Positions 27,100-35,818 of a stretch of 64,000 bases of DNA are shown here, piece after piece; positions within the stretch are counted from its first letter, which is position 1; each line of letters begins with the position of its first letter. This DNA is from Sphingobacterium humi (GTDB lineage Bacteria; Bacteroidota; Bacteroidia; Sphingobacteriales; Sphingobacteriaceae). The notes beneath the pieces are model-generated. The model was not told the origin of the DNA. It did not search any database and worked only from the letters and a program-made list of their open reading frames with translations. The position numbers and the translations under genes are program-made. The stretch spans positions 124,001 to 188,000 of the forward strand of contig NZ_WSQA01000008.1 in NCBI RefSeq assembly GCF_009768885.1, read 5' to 3'.

Positions 27100-27128
27100 C
27101 TGGAAATACTATAAAATATCTCTAATAA

Positions 27129-28463
27129 ATGTCCTTAAACCTTAAGAATTTTATCAAAAACGTAGAACTTCGCAATCCCAACGAGCCTGAATTTCTACAG
27201 GCCGTTACGGAGGTGATTGAAGATTTAATCCCTTATATTAACGAGCATCGTCCTGATTTTGCGGATCTGAAAATCCTGGAACGCATGGTTGAGCCCGAGC
27301 GTGTCCTTTCTTTCCGGGTAAGCTGGTTAGATGATCAGAATCAAATCCAAATTAACCGTGGCTACCGTGTGCAGATGAATTCAGCCATTGGCCCCTATAA
27401 AGGTGGATTACGTTTTGCCCCGGATGTCAATTTAAGCATCTTAAAATTCTTAGCCTTTGAACAAGTCTTTAAAAACAGCTTAACCAGCCTTCCTATTGGT
27501 GGTGGTAAGGGCGGTTCAGACTTCGACCCTAAAGGAAAATCAGACAACGAAATTATGCGTTTTTGCCAAAGCTTTATGACCGAGCTTTACCGTCATATCG
27601 GTGCTGAAACCGATGTTCCTGCCGGCGATATCGGTGTAGGAACGCGAGAAATCGGCTACCTCTTTGGGCAATACAAGCGCATTCAAAATAATTTCACCGG
27701 TGTATTAACCGGCAAGGGTCCGCAGTGGGGCGGTTCTTATATCCGTCCGGAAGCCACAGGTTATGGCCTACTCTACTTTGTACAATGCGTGTTAGACTAC
27801 AATAACGAGTCTATGGAAGGCAAAGTAATCAGCATCTCTGGTGCCGGCAATGTAGCCTATTATGCGGCAGAGAAAGGGATTCAAATGGGCGCTAAAGTCA
27901 TTACTCTTTCTAATAGTCAAGGCACTATTTATGATAAGGAAGGTTTTACCTTAGAAAAACTGAACTATATCGCTAGCCTCGGTCGCGACTTGGCGAAATA
28001 CGCGAAAAAATATCCTTCAGCAAGCTATCATGCCAAAGAAAACCCTTGGCAGTTCAAGTGTGATATCGCTTTACCATGCGCCACACAGAATGAAATCAAT
28101 GAAGCTGATGCTAAAAAATTAGTGAAAAATGGCTGTAAAATAGTGGCCGAAGGTGCGAATATGCCTTCTACTGCTGGAGCCATTAAAGTATATGACCAGG
28201 CAAAAATCCATTTTGGCCCCGGCAAAGCAGCCAACGCTGGCGGTGTTGCAGTCTCGGGATTAGAGATGTCTCAAAATGCAATTGGACAACAATGGAGCCC
28301 GGAAAAAGTAGATCACCGGTTGAAATTAATTATGGAGAACATCCATAAAACCTGTGTTCGTTATGGCAAAGAGCCTAACGGCTATGTCAATTACCTCAAG
28401 GGTGCAAACATCGGTGGCTTCATCAAAGTAGCCGAAGCCATGAAAGCCCAAGGCGTCGTATAA
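27129..28463 (+). CDS. gdhA: Glutamate dehydrogenase, NADP-type
   Basis: Interconverts 2-oxoglutarate plus ammonium and glutamate. The 444-residue length and the stretches GPYKGGLRFAPDVN (substrate lysine), LPIGGGKGGSDFDPKGKS, PAGDIGVGTREIGYLFGQYK and ISGAGNVAYYAAEK (dinucleotide fold) mark the hexameric family-I enzyme, usually NADP-specific in bacteria. Its ATG lies 210 bp from divergent metA. A UUCG-loop terminator follows 26 bp after the stop. Confidence 0.96.
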   Translation: MSLNLKNFIKNVELRNPNEPEFLQAVTEVIEDLIPYINEHRPDFADLKILERMVEPERVLSFRVSWLDDQNQIQINRGYRVQMNSAIGPYKGGLRFAPDVNLSILKFLAFEQVFKNSLTSLPIGGGKGGSDFDPKGKSDNEIMRFCQSFMTELYRHIGAETDVPAGDIGVGTREIGYLFGQYKRIQNNFTGVLTGKGPQWGGSYIRPEATGYGLLYFVQCVLDYNNESMEGKVISISGAGNVAYYAAEKGIQMGAKVITLSNSQGTIYDKEGFTLEKLNYIASLGRDLAKYAKKYPSASYHAKENPWQFKCDIALPCATQNEINEADAKKLVKNGCKIVAEGANMPSTAGAIKVYDQAKIHFGPGKAANAGGVAVSGLEMSQNAIGQQWSPEKVDHRLKLIMENIHKTCVRYGKEPNGYVNYLKGANIGGFIKVAEAMKAQGVV

Positions 28464-28489
28464 TCTTAATTTATATCTATATTTGTAGG

Positions 28490-28518
28490 GTTCCGACTTC
28501 GGTCGGGACTTTTTTTTA
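28490..28518 (+). terminator. Terminator of gdhA
   Basis: The stem GTTCCGAC/GTCGGGAC is closed by a TTCG tetraloop and followed by nine T residues. Confidence 0.93.
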
Positions 28519-28544
28519 TGCATTTTTTCTAAAGCATTCCTATT

Positions 28545-28790
28545 ATGAGAGTATTAGCAGAATTACCACATCCCGATTGTAAGATTACCCTGTTCGGCAT
28601 GAACCAAAAGTATATTATCAAGTTTGAACAAGGCAGCTTAGAGCAATCCTATAAACTGGCCGAAGCCGATGTGGTAGGTGGCATCAATGGCGTTTTTGAG
28701 ATGCTAGACGAAGCATTTATTAACGAGGTATTAGCGCTATTTGCCCACATGCGAAAGGCAATCATTAGCACCTATAATAAATATCAATAA
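28545..28790 (+). CDS. Small conserved hypothetical protein
   Basis: An 81-residue protein with an ATG start, no signal or membrane segment, and a compact strand-strand-helix composition (MRVLAELPHPDCKITLFGMN...). It is flanked by two strong terminators, so it is a separate transcription unit or reads through from gdhA. I recall similar short proteins in related genomes but know no function. Being flanked by terminators and having a clean frame support it as real. Confidence 0.65.
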   Translation: MRVLAELPHPDCKITLFGMNQKYIIKFEQGSLEQSYKLAEADVVGGINGVFEMLDEAFINEVLALFAHMRKAIISTYNKYQ

Positions 28791-28844
28791 AATCTTTATA
28801 TATAGCATGTAATTAGCTGTATATCTGTTTAATAAAAAATCATT

Positions 28845-28886
28845 CGCCCCGAAACAAAATAATATTTTGTTTCGGGGCGCTTTTTT
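28845..28886. terminator. Strong terminator after the small hypothetical gene
   Basis: A 17-bp perfect stem (cgccccgaaacaaaata with its complement) and single-base loop is followed by six T residues on the plus strand. The A-run on the left may let it serve the convergent sirtuin gene as well. Confidence 0.92.
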
Positions 28887-28976
28887 CACCTCTACTTAAG
28901 CATTAATATAAACTGTAAATAAAGGTAAATATCATAATACATTGATTATATATGACTTATATATGGTAACAAAATA

Positions 28977-29660
28977 TTATTTGCTTAGTATTTCTGCCAA
29001 ATAATCGATAGCTTTCGTTGCTGAATGCGGTATTTTAATCACATTGGCCGGAATGGCCAATTGCTTGGCATTGGGGTCGACAATTATGATTTGACAGCCC
29101 GGCTTACAGTGATACAGTAAATTCGCCGCCGGGTATACTTGCAGCGATGTACCCGCCACAATAAACACATCGGCCTCCTCCACAAGCTTTGCCGCAGGAA
29201 CCATATTGGGCACAGCCTCACCAAACCAAACCACATGCGGCCGCAAGGGAGATCCCAACTCGCAAACACTATCCATTTTAATTTCATCTCCCGCAATCGG
29301 ATACACCAAGCCTGCATCTTTCGATGATTGGGCCTTCCGTATTTCCCCATGCAAATGCAGCACGCTGGAACTTCCTGCCCGTTCGTGCAAATCATCAATA
29401 TTCTGCGTAATCACATGCACATCATAATCCTGTTCCAATTCCGCAAAATAACGATGCGCCGCATTGGGTATCACCCGCATGCAGTCTTTGCGCCGCTGGT
29501 TATAAAAACGCTGCACCAATTCCGGGTTTCGTTGCCAGGCTTCCGGTGTAGCGACCTCCTCAATGCGATGGCCTTCCCATAGCCCATCTGTTCCCCGAAA
29601 AGTCGGAAGCCCGCTTTCAACCGATACGCCGGCCCCCGTGAATATCACGATCTTTTTCAT
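28977..29660 (-). CDS. Sir2-family NAD-dependent protein deacylase, zinc-ribbon-less
   Basis: A 227-residue sirtuin that removes acyl groups from lysines using NAD. The NAD-site motifs FTGAGVSVESGLPTFRG and TQNIDDLHERAG, the catalytic His in LHLHGEI, and GTSLQVYPAANL are present. The class III hallmark Tyr-x-x-Arg (FYNQRRKD) suggests preference for succinyl or malonyl groups. The zinc-binding tetracysteine module is missing, with only one Cys in the region before LRPHVVWFGE; I believe this is typical of Bacteroidota members. It is a single gene. Confidence 0.9.
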   Translation of the reverse strand: MKKIVIFTGAGVSVESGLPTFRGTDGLWEGHRIEEVATPEAWQRNPELVQRFYNQRRKDCMRVIPNAAHRYFAELEQDYDVHVITQNIDDLHERAGSSSVLHLHGEIRKAQSSKDAGLVYPIAGDEIKMDSVCELGSPLRPHVVWFGEAVPNMVPAAKLVEEADVFIVAGTSLQVYPAANLLYHCKPGCQIIIVDPNAKQLAIPANVIKIPHSATKAIDYLAEILSK

Positions 29661-29720
29661 GCTCTTTTTTTTATCAATTTACAATAAACTACAGCTGGAG
29701 CTCCAATTTTCAGAAAAAAA

Positions 29721-29758
29721 AAGAGGCTATAATCTACTTTCATAGATTTAGCCTCTTT
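29721..29758 (-). terminator. Terminator after the DUF2892 gene
   Basis: On the minus strand the stem GAGGCTAAATCTA/TAGATTATAGCCTC (one bulge) is followed by a run of nine T residues. Confidence 0.88.
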
Positions 29759-29775
29759 TCTATAAGAATCATCGT

Positions 29776-30078
29776 TTATTTCACAAAATACCGATGTTCA
29801 ATAACTGTTGCCTCCGGCTCTTTGGGTTCAATGGACTCCTTCACCGGACAATATCCGGTTACACCACGGTAAATCAATGCGCCTCCCAAGGTTACCCCGG
29901 AAAAAGCGCGCATGGGACGTTTTACAATGGACTTTAAGCCCATCCCTAAAATAAATCCGCCAGCAATGACCGATAAAATGCGTTCCGAAGTACCCACATT
30001 GCCTTCATGACAGGAAGCATCGAGCTTAGTTTTTAGCTTATCAAAGGCATAATTTACGATTCCACTCATATGATTCAT
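29776..30078 (-). CDS. DUF2892 (YgaP-transmembrane-like) membrane protein
   Basis: A 100-residue protein matching the inner-membrane DUF2892 pattern. It has NVGTSERILSVIAGGFILGMGL as the first membrane helix with the conserved N-x-x-x-x-R, then SGVTLGGALIYRGVTGYCPV as the second, ending in the conserved GYCPV. In YgaP this domain anchors a rhodanese, but here it stands alone. The start may be ATG 30078 or ATG 30069 (MSGIVNY). The function is unknown. Confidence 0.85.
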   Translation of the reverse strand: MNHMSGIVNYAFDKLKTKLDASCHEGNVGTSERILSVIAGGFILGMGLKSIVKRPMRAFSGVTLGGALIYRGVTGYCPVKESIEPKEPEATVIEHRYFVK

Positions 30079-30189
30079 TTTTATTTTCTATGGATAGAAC
30101 GATTAAAAAGGGAATTTGTTTCCGATTAGGTACAAATTTTGATATCTCCCTATATAATTTCGTACATTCAACACTAAAATACAGTTTAT

Positions 30190-31032
30190 ATGCTAGTTAA
30201 AAAATACTCAGGCGATTTAGTTCCCTTCGATGAATCGAGTTTAAGAAGGTCACTAATGCGCTCTGGAGCTTCCGAGCTGGAGGTACAAACCGTTTATGCT
30301 ACAATAAAAGATTGCTTATATGATGGTATCAGCACCAAAGAGCTTTACGAGCTGGCTTTCAAAGCTTTAAAATCCAAGAAAAATTCCTATGCTGCCCGTT
30401 ATAGCCTAAAAAGGGCCTTGCGACAATTAGGACCCGAAGGGTTTTACTTTGAAAAATGGGTGGCTCGTCTATTTCAGGAAGATGGCTATCAAGCCATCAC
30501 TGGCCAAACGGTACAAGGGCATGCTGTAACCCACGAAATCGATGTGGTTGCCCTCAAAGGTGATGAAATGCTGGCCATGGAGTGTAAATTCCGCAATGAT
30601 GAAGATGCGAAAATATCGGTTACCACGCCGATGTATTTTAAATCGCGCGTTACGGATATTATGGGCATATCCTATCCATTTTTCAACCAAAACAAGCAAT
30701 TTACCGATGGCTGGCTGGTAACCAATGCTTATTTAACGAGCGATTCTATCAAATTCGGCGAATATTACAACATGAACCTGCTGTCTTGGGATTACCCCAA
30801 CGGCACAAGCATAAAAACCCGTGTAGATAATACCGGAGAATACCCTATTACTTGTTTAACTACCTTAAGCACACAAGATAAGGCCATGTTGTTAAAGTAT
30901 CAGTGCATCTGCGTGAAAGACCTGTTAAAAGAACCAAAAGTACTCGATCGCTTACAAATCAAAGCCGATAAAAAGAATCAGGTCCTCACCGAAGCCGAAG
31001 AATTAATTAATAGTCCTTTATCCCATGAGTAA
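30190..31032 (+). CDS. ATP-cone domain fused to Mrr-type restriction-endonuclease-like domain
   Basis: A 280-residue two-domain protein. Residues 1-85 form an ATP-cone (VKKYSGDLVPFDESSLRRSLMRSG...), the nucleotide-sensing module of ribonucleotide reductases and NrdR. Residues about 86-200 form a PD-(D/E)xK nuclease of the Mrr type, with D118 in HEIDVVAL and E131-x-K133 in MECKF. The C-terminal 70 residues are uncharacterised and end in a helical region. The last 8 bp overlap a LOG-family nucleotide phosphoribohydrolase gene, implying co-expression. A nuclease gated by nucleotide levels is a reasonable inference; the target is unknown. Confidence 0.85.
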   Translation: MLVKKYSGDLVPFDESSLRRSLMRSGASELEVQTVYATIKDCLYDGISTKELYELAFKALKSKKNSYAARYSLKRALRQLGPEGFYFEKWVARLFQEDGYQAITGQTVQGHAVTHEIDVVALKGDEMLAMECKFRNDEDAKISVTTPMYFKSRVTDIMGISYPFFNQNKQFTDGWLVTNAYLTSDSIKFGEYYNMNLLSWDYPNGTSIKTRVDNTGEYPITCLTTLSTQDKAMLLKYQCICVKDLLKEPKVLDRLQIKADKKNQVLTEAEELINSPLSHE

Positions 31033-31759
31033 CAAATTTGTCAGAGAAGAGATCAGCTTCTTAAAAGGAGCGCGTGGTCGCTGGAATGAATTAAAATATG
31101 CCATAGGCGTCATCTTTCAATTTATGAAAGGCTTCCGTACGCTGCACTTTGTAGGGCCCTGTGTCACGGTATTTGGGTCAGCACGCTTTGCTGAAGATCA
31201 TCCCTATTATATCCAAGCCCGCAGTATCTCGGCAAGCTTGGCCAAGCAGGGATTCACCATCATGACAGGTGGCGGCCCGGGCATTATGGAAGCCGCGAAT
31301 CGCGGCGCAAAAGATGTAAACGGTCTTTCTGTTGGCTGTAATATTGTATTACCCCATGAACAGAAGCACAATCCTTATATGGACAAGTTTGTCAATATCG
31401 ATTACTTCTTCGTGCGCAAGGAATTATTACGGAAGTACTCCTTTGCCTTTGTAATTATGCCGGGAGGATTCGGCACCTTAGATGAGTTTTTTGAAACCCT
31501 GACTTTAATCCAAACCAAGAAAGTTTCGCAATTCCCAATTGTCGTGATGGGCTTGGATTATCATCAAGGCATAATCGAACATGTAGACAAAATGATTGCC
31601 GCTAAAACCATCTCTCCGGAAGATCAGGACCTTTTGCTGTTCACGGATGATATCCAGGAAGCAGCCGATCACATCATCAAATATGCCGACAAGAATAGAA
31701 TCATCAGCTTAGATGAACCAAAACCAAGTTGGATTTTAGGCGAGAAAAAAGCAGTATAA
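31025..31759 (+). CDS. LOG-family (TIGR00730) nucleotide 5'-monophosphate phosphoribohydrolase
   Basis: A 244-residue Rossmann protein with the two lysine-decarboxylase-like/LOG signatures GGGPGIMEAANRGAKD and PGGFGTLDEFFE. Members split nucleoside monophosphates into free base and ribose 5-phosphate (cytokinin activation in plants, purine nucleotide degradation by PpnN in bacteria). The N-terminal 45 residues extend beyond the minimal LOG core. It overlaps the upstream ATP-cone nuclease gene by 8 bp. The natural substrate here is not known. Confidence 0.9.
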   Translation: MSNKFVREEISFLKGARGRWNELKYAIGVIFQFMKGFRTLHFVGPCVTVFGSARFAEDHPYYIQARSISASLAKQGFTIMTGGGPGIMEAANRGAKDVNGLSVGCNIVLPHEQKHNPYMDKFVNIDYFFVRKELLRKYSFAFVIMPGGFGTLDEFFETLTLIQTKKVSQFPIVVMGLDYHQGIIEHVDKMIAAKTISPEDQDLLLFTDDIQEAADHIIKYADKNRIISLDEPKPSWILGEKKAV

Positions 31760-31762
31760 ATC

Positions 31763-31793
31763 AAAACAGGCACCTATCCGGCGCCTGTTTTGC
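31763..31793. terminator. Terminator between the LOG gene and ispE
   Basis: The stem aaaacaggc/gcctgtttt (with a paired extension) between two convergent genes can act in both directions. Confidence 0.75.
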
Positions 31794-31799
31794 TGTTTC

Positions 31800-32606
31800 T
31801 TAAAGTGCTGTAGGCCAAAATAACTGCCCTAATTCTTCCATTTCCTTCAAGGCATCCACTTCCTCGAATATAGCGAAGACGGCAGAACCAGAGCCCGTCA
31901 TGGACGAGTACAATGCGCCTGCTTCATAAAAACGTCGTTTTATTTCTGCAATCTGCGGATAGCGGTCAAAAAGGCCAATCTCAAAATCATTTTTAATATG
32001 CAGTTTCCATTCCTGAATAGGTAATTGAACGGCCTCCCTAAGGTCAATTTGTGGTGTTAATGGGCTTACGTTCTTATAGGCTTCTGCGGTAGAAATATGC
32101 AGATCGGGTTTTAAAATCACAATCTTATAGGCTGAAAGATCCAGCTGAATAGGACTTAATTTCGTTCCGATATCTTCCGCATACATGGGTTTATTTTGAA
32201 TAAAAAATGGACAATCAGCCCCCAATTTCGCAGCATAGGCTTCTAATGCTAGCGTAGATAGCCCTAAATTGAACTGCTCGTTCAATAAGAGTAAGGTGAC
32301 GGCCGCATCAGCAGAACCACCCCCTAAACCGGCACCCATCGGAATATGCTTTAATAAATGCAGCGCTACTGGCGGCAAGTTAAAATCAGCAGCCAATAAA
32401 CGATATGCCCTTAAGCATAGGTTTTGCTCATCAACAGCTAAACTTGCCAGATGAATATGAAGCGACAGCTCGTTGGCTGGCAACAGCTCGACAACATCAT
32501 ACAATTGAACCGGATAAAAGATGGTTTCCAAGTTATGAAAGCCATCAGCACGCCGTTCCGTAACATGCAGGCCAATGTTTATTTTCGCATTTGCAAATTT
32601 TAGCAT
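31800..32606 (-). CDS. ispE: 4-diphosphocytidyl-2-C-methyl-D-erythritol kinase
   Basis: GHMP-family kinase of the non-mevalonate isoprenoid pathway. The 268-residue protein has FANAKINIGLHV at the N-terminus, the ATP loop PMGAGLGGGSADAAVTLL and the C-terminal SSMTGSGSAVFA. The longest frame starts with a TTG at 32612, but the ATG at 32606 gives the normal start. A -7 box directly upstream would place transcription start at or near the ATG. Confidence 0.95.
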   Translation of the reverse strand: MLKFANAKINIGLHVTERRADGFHNLETIFYPVQLYDVVELLPANELSLHIHLASLAVDEQNLCLRAYRLLAADFNLPPVALHLLKHIPMGAGLGGGSADAAVTLLLLNEQFNLGLSTLALEAYAAKLGADCPFFIQNKPMYAEDIGTKLSPIQLDLSAYKIVILKPDLHISTAEAYKNVSPLTPQIDLREAVQLPIQEWKLHIKNDFEIGLFDRYPQIAEIKRRFYEAGALYSSMTGSGSAVFAIFEEVDALKEMEELGQLFWPTAL

Positions 32607-32609
32607 ACA

Positions 32610-32617
32610 CAAAGATA
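32610..32617 (-). promoter_or_regulatory. -7 box of ispE
   Basis: TATCTTTG on the minus strand matches TAnnTTTG and ends 4 bp before the ispE ATG. Transcription would begin at about the start codon, so the mRNA could be leaderless or nearly so. The box could also be fortuitous. Confidence 0.4.
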
Positions 32618-32644
32618 AAAAATAGACATTATATCGGTAAATGC

Positions 32645-32652
32645 TATATTTG
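32645..32652 (+). promoter_or_regulatory. -7 box of the sensor-regulator gene
   Basis: TATATTTG, a perfect TAnnTTTG match, is 23 bp before an in-frame TTG at 32675. It argues that the longer frame beginning at 32591 is not the translated start. Confidence 0.55.
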
Positions 32653-32674
32653 TTTTATCAATACTGTTGTATTC

Positions 32675-35524
32675 TTGAGGTTAATCTACATAGTCATCGT
32701 TTTTCTGTTTGGAATTTTCCATGCCCATGGACAAAATATACCAAGGGTAGGCACGCCCTATGTCCAACAATACAACAAATCTACCTACCATGCCGGCAAT
32801 CAAAACTGGGGAATAGCAGTAAGTACAGAAGGGTTTATCTATGTCGCCAATACCGATGGCCTCTTGAGTTACGATGGGCAGGAATGGAAACTCCATCAAA
32901 CCAAAAATCAAAAAAGCCTCCGAAGTGTGCATGTCGACCGTGATAACCGTATTTTTGTAGGTGGCGCAGGTGAATTCGGCTTTTGGAAAAGAGGACGTTT
33001 TGGGAAAATGGAATACAGCAACCTGTCGGCCTTGGTGAAAGACCAAAACGCCCTAAAAAACGATGAAATATGGCGTATAACCCGTGTGGGCGATCAAATC
33101 TTCTTCCATGCCTTCTCCAAATGCTATATCTATCAGCACAACGAAATAAAAACCTTAACAGCAAACGGCGAACCTTTCCTCTTTAACTTTAATGTGGAAG
33201 GGCGGATGTTCTTTGAACAATTACCATCCGGCTTGTTTGAACTCGTCCAAGGAAAGTTGGCGAAAGTAAAAGATGCCGATCTGCTGCGTGGTAAAAACAT
33301 CCTAGGGATGCTTCCTTTTAAAGAGGAGCAGATTCTGATCGCTACGGCAAAACATGGATTATTCCTCATGGATAAACTAGGCAACATTAAACCCTGGGAA
33401 ACGCAAGTTCAACAACAACTTAGTCGCTATCAAATAAACAATGCCTTAAGCCTATTCGGCGATCAATATGCCTTTGGAACCATTCAAAACGGGGTGTATA
33501 TTATCAATGGAGAGGGTGAATTGGTGCAACAAATCAACAAAAACAACGGCCTGCAAAACAACACCGTCTTAAGTATGGCGCTGGATAAGCAAGCCAACCT
33601 CTGGGTCGGTCTTGATAATGGAGTCGACCGCATTGACATTAACAGCCCACTCTATTATTACGCCGATCTTACCGGTAAAATCGGCACAGTTTATACGGCC
33701 ATTATCTTTAATAAAAAGGTATACTTGGGCAGCAATCAAGGTTTATTCGTCAGCGATTGGAATGGTATAGACCATTTCAAAGCCCTAGATTTTACGATTA
33801 TTCCAAATTCTCAAGGACAGGTCTGGCAATTGGTCAACATGAATGGGCAGCTGGTTTGTGGTCATAACAATGGTACATTTTTAGTAAACGGCCATAGCTT
33901 GGAACAAATTTCCTGGACTACAGGCGCTTGGAGTTTCCTGCACTTCCAACAGGCAGGCTATTGGTTACAAGGAAATTATACCGGCATCGGCTTGATGGAA
34001 GAGCAACCCAAGGCTCGCTTTCTTAAACAATTTGAGCAAATCAAGGTGCCTATCCGTTCCATGCTGCAGCGTAATGCCCAAGAGTTTTGGTTAACCAATA
34101 GCCAAAACGTTTATATCATGCGCCTGGGTGATGATTTACAGCAGGTGCAGCAGATCGATCCCGTACAAACCGGCCTGCCGCAAAACACAAATATACATGG
34201 GGTGTTCAACCTGGCCAATAACATTGTTTTTGCGACAGATTCTGGCTTCTATCAGTACGATAATATCGTCAATAGCTTTAAGCCCTATCAAGAGCTAAAC
34301 AAGCAGCTTAAAAGCTTCCAAAACGCCAATAAAATAATCCCCCTATCCAATAAAGAATACTGGTTTATTAAGAAATCGCATATTGCCAAAGTGGAACTAC
34401 TGAACGAAGGCAAGGTGAAAATTGACTCTTCCTCCTGGAATTCCTTACGTGGTAAAATGATGAACCATTATGAGTATATCTTTAATGTAGACGAAAAGAT
34501 AAGCCTGATAGGCATGGATAATGGATTCGCTCTTTACTTTAATCAACATGGGCAAAATAGCAGTATACCAAAACCTTATATAAGTCAAGTTTGGAACACC
34601 ACGAAAGATCCTATCGCTATTTACGAGGAGCTACAGCTCCCTTATCGGGAAAATAATATACGGATTGCCTATGCCAGCCCCTGGTTTGCTTCCTCCAATA
34701 TCCGGTATCAATATTGGTTGGAGGGCTATACCGATAGCTGGTCAAATTGGGAAGAGGTTGCCTTTAAGGATTTCACGAATCTTCCCTACGGCGATTACAC
34801 CTTCCATGTTCGGGCCCTGGGACCCAATGGGCAACAATCAGAAATCAGTTCGCTGCCCATGCTTATCCATCCGCCCTGGTACCTGCATTGGATCGCCATC
34901 CTCGGCTACCTCCTCATCCTGGGCGCATTGTTCTACTTAGGTAAACGTCTTTATGACAAACGCTTGGAAGAACAACAAATCGTACTGCGCAAAAAGATGC
35001 TTGCCGATCAGGAAGCCCGCCTGGCCAAAGAAGCCGAGATGAACGAGCGAAAACTCATGGCATTAAAAAATGATCAATTGGAACAGGAATTAGCCATTAA
35101 AAACCGAGAACTGGCCAATGCTGCTATGAATATTGTGTATAAAAATGAAATGCTCAATAACCTGCACCACGAATTAACCAATTTAAACGATGCACAAGGC
35201 AATAAACTGAGCCATGAACAATTGCGTCGGGTAAATAAACTAATCGATGAAGCTCACTCCGATGACCGGGATTGGGATCTATTTGAAAAAAGTTTCAATG
35301 AAGCCCATGAAAACTTCTTCAAGAAATTAAAACTCGATTATCCGAGCCTGGTGCCTAATGACCTTAAACTCTGTGCTTATCTACGCTTGAATATGTCGAG
35401 CAAGGAGATTGCATCCCTCCTCAATATCAGTACCCGTGGCGTAGAAATCAGACGCTATCGCCTGCGTAAAAAACTGAACCTACCAACGGAGAAAAACCTG
35501 ACGGAGTTTCTATTGGAACTTTAA
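32675..35524 (+). CDS. Membrane sensor with triple-Y domain and LuxR-type HTH
   Basis: A one-component trans-membrane regulator of about 949 residues. A signal peptide (RLIYIVIVFLFGIFHAHGQ) is followed by a long periplasmic beta-propeller-like sensor with repeated GxxxVxVGxxxG-type blades, and then a triple-tyrosine (Y_Y_Y) domain (YQYWLEGYTDSWSNWEEV). A membrane helix (LHWIAILGYLLILGALFYLG) and a coiled coil lead to a C-terminal LuxR-like helix-turn-helix (LRLNMSSKEIASLLNISTRG). No ATG lies before the signal peptide. I choose the TTG at 32675, downstream of a perfect promoter box, over the TTG at 32591 inside the ispE start region. It precedes GH144 and GH3 genes and probably controls them. 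Confidence 0.82.
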   Translation: MRLIYIVIVFLFGIFHAHGQNIPRVGTPYVQQYNKSTYHAGNQNWGIAVSTEGFIYVANTDGLLSYDGQEWKLHQTKNQKSLRSVHVDRDNRIFVGGAGEFGFWKRGRFGKMEYSNLSALVKDQNALKNDEIWRITRVGDQIFFHAFSKCYIYQHNEIKTLTANGEPFLFNFNVEGRMFFEQLPSGLFELVQGKLAKVKDADLLRGKNILGMLPFKEEQILIATAKHGLFLMDKLGNIKPWETQVQQQLSRYQINNALSLFGDQYAFGTIQNGVYIINGEGELVQQINKNNGLQNNTVLSMALDKQANLWVGLDNGVDRIDINSPLYYYADLTGKIGTVYTAIIFNKKVYLGSNQGLFVSDWNGIDHFKALDFTIIPNSQGQVWQLVNMNGQLVCGHNNGTFLVNGHSLEQISWTTGAWSFLHFQQAGYWLQGNYTGIGLMEEQPKARFLKQFEQIKVPIRSMLQRNAQEFWLTNSQNVYIMRLGDDLQQVQQIDPVQTGLPQNTNIHGVFNLANNIVFATDSGFYQYDNIVNSFKPYQELNKQLKSFQNANKIIPLSNKEYWFIKKSHIAKVELLNEGKVKIDSSSWNSLRGKMMNHYEYIFNVDEKISLIGMDNGFALYFNQHGQNSSIPKPYISQVWNTTKDPIAIYEELQLPYRENNIRIAYASPWFASSNIRYQYWLEGYTDSWSNWEEVAFKDFTNLPYGDYTFHVRALGPNGQQSEISSLPMLIHPPWYLHWIAILGYLLILGALFYLGKRLYDKRLEEQQIVLRKKMLADQEARLAKEAEMNERKLMALKNDQLEQELAIKNRELANAAMNIVYKNEMLNNLHHELTNLNDAQGNKLSHEQLRRVNKLIDEAHSDDRDWDLFEKSFNEAHENFFKKLKLDYPSLVPNDLKLCAYLRLNMSSKEIASLLNISTRGVEIRRYRLRKKLNLPTEKNLTEFLLEL

Positions 35525-35818
35525 GTAAAGCCTGAAGGTATAGAAAACCCCAAAATAAACTACATCATTACCTCACATCCTACTAAGTGTATTTTATACA
35601 CATTCATTTATTTTTGCTGTAGTCCATCCCCTTACTAAAGCGCACAAAAACAAGAAGATACCTTCCCTTATTAACCCATCTGAGCAGTCTATTTCAGCCT
35701 GTAGTAGTTATGTATAATGTAATTATTTCCTTTTCAAACTTATACATCACATCTTTGTTAAAGGAAAGAAATAACCACGCATTAATTAAGCTAATAAATC
35801 CACCTATTGATATACAGC

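Noticed and set aside
26919..27128. SAM riboswitch upstream of metA
   Set aside because: The -7 box leaves a leader of about 25-30 nt, and I see no conserved stem or anti-terminator, so there is no room for an aptamer.
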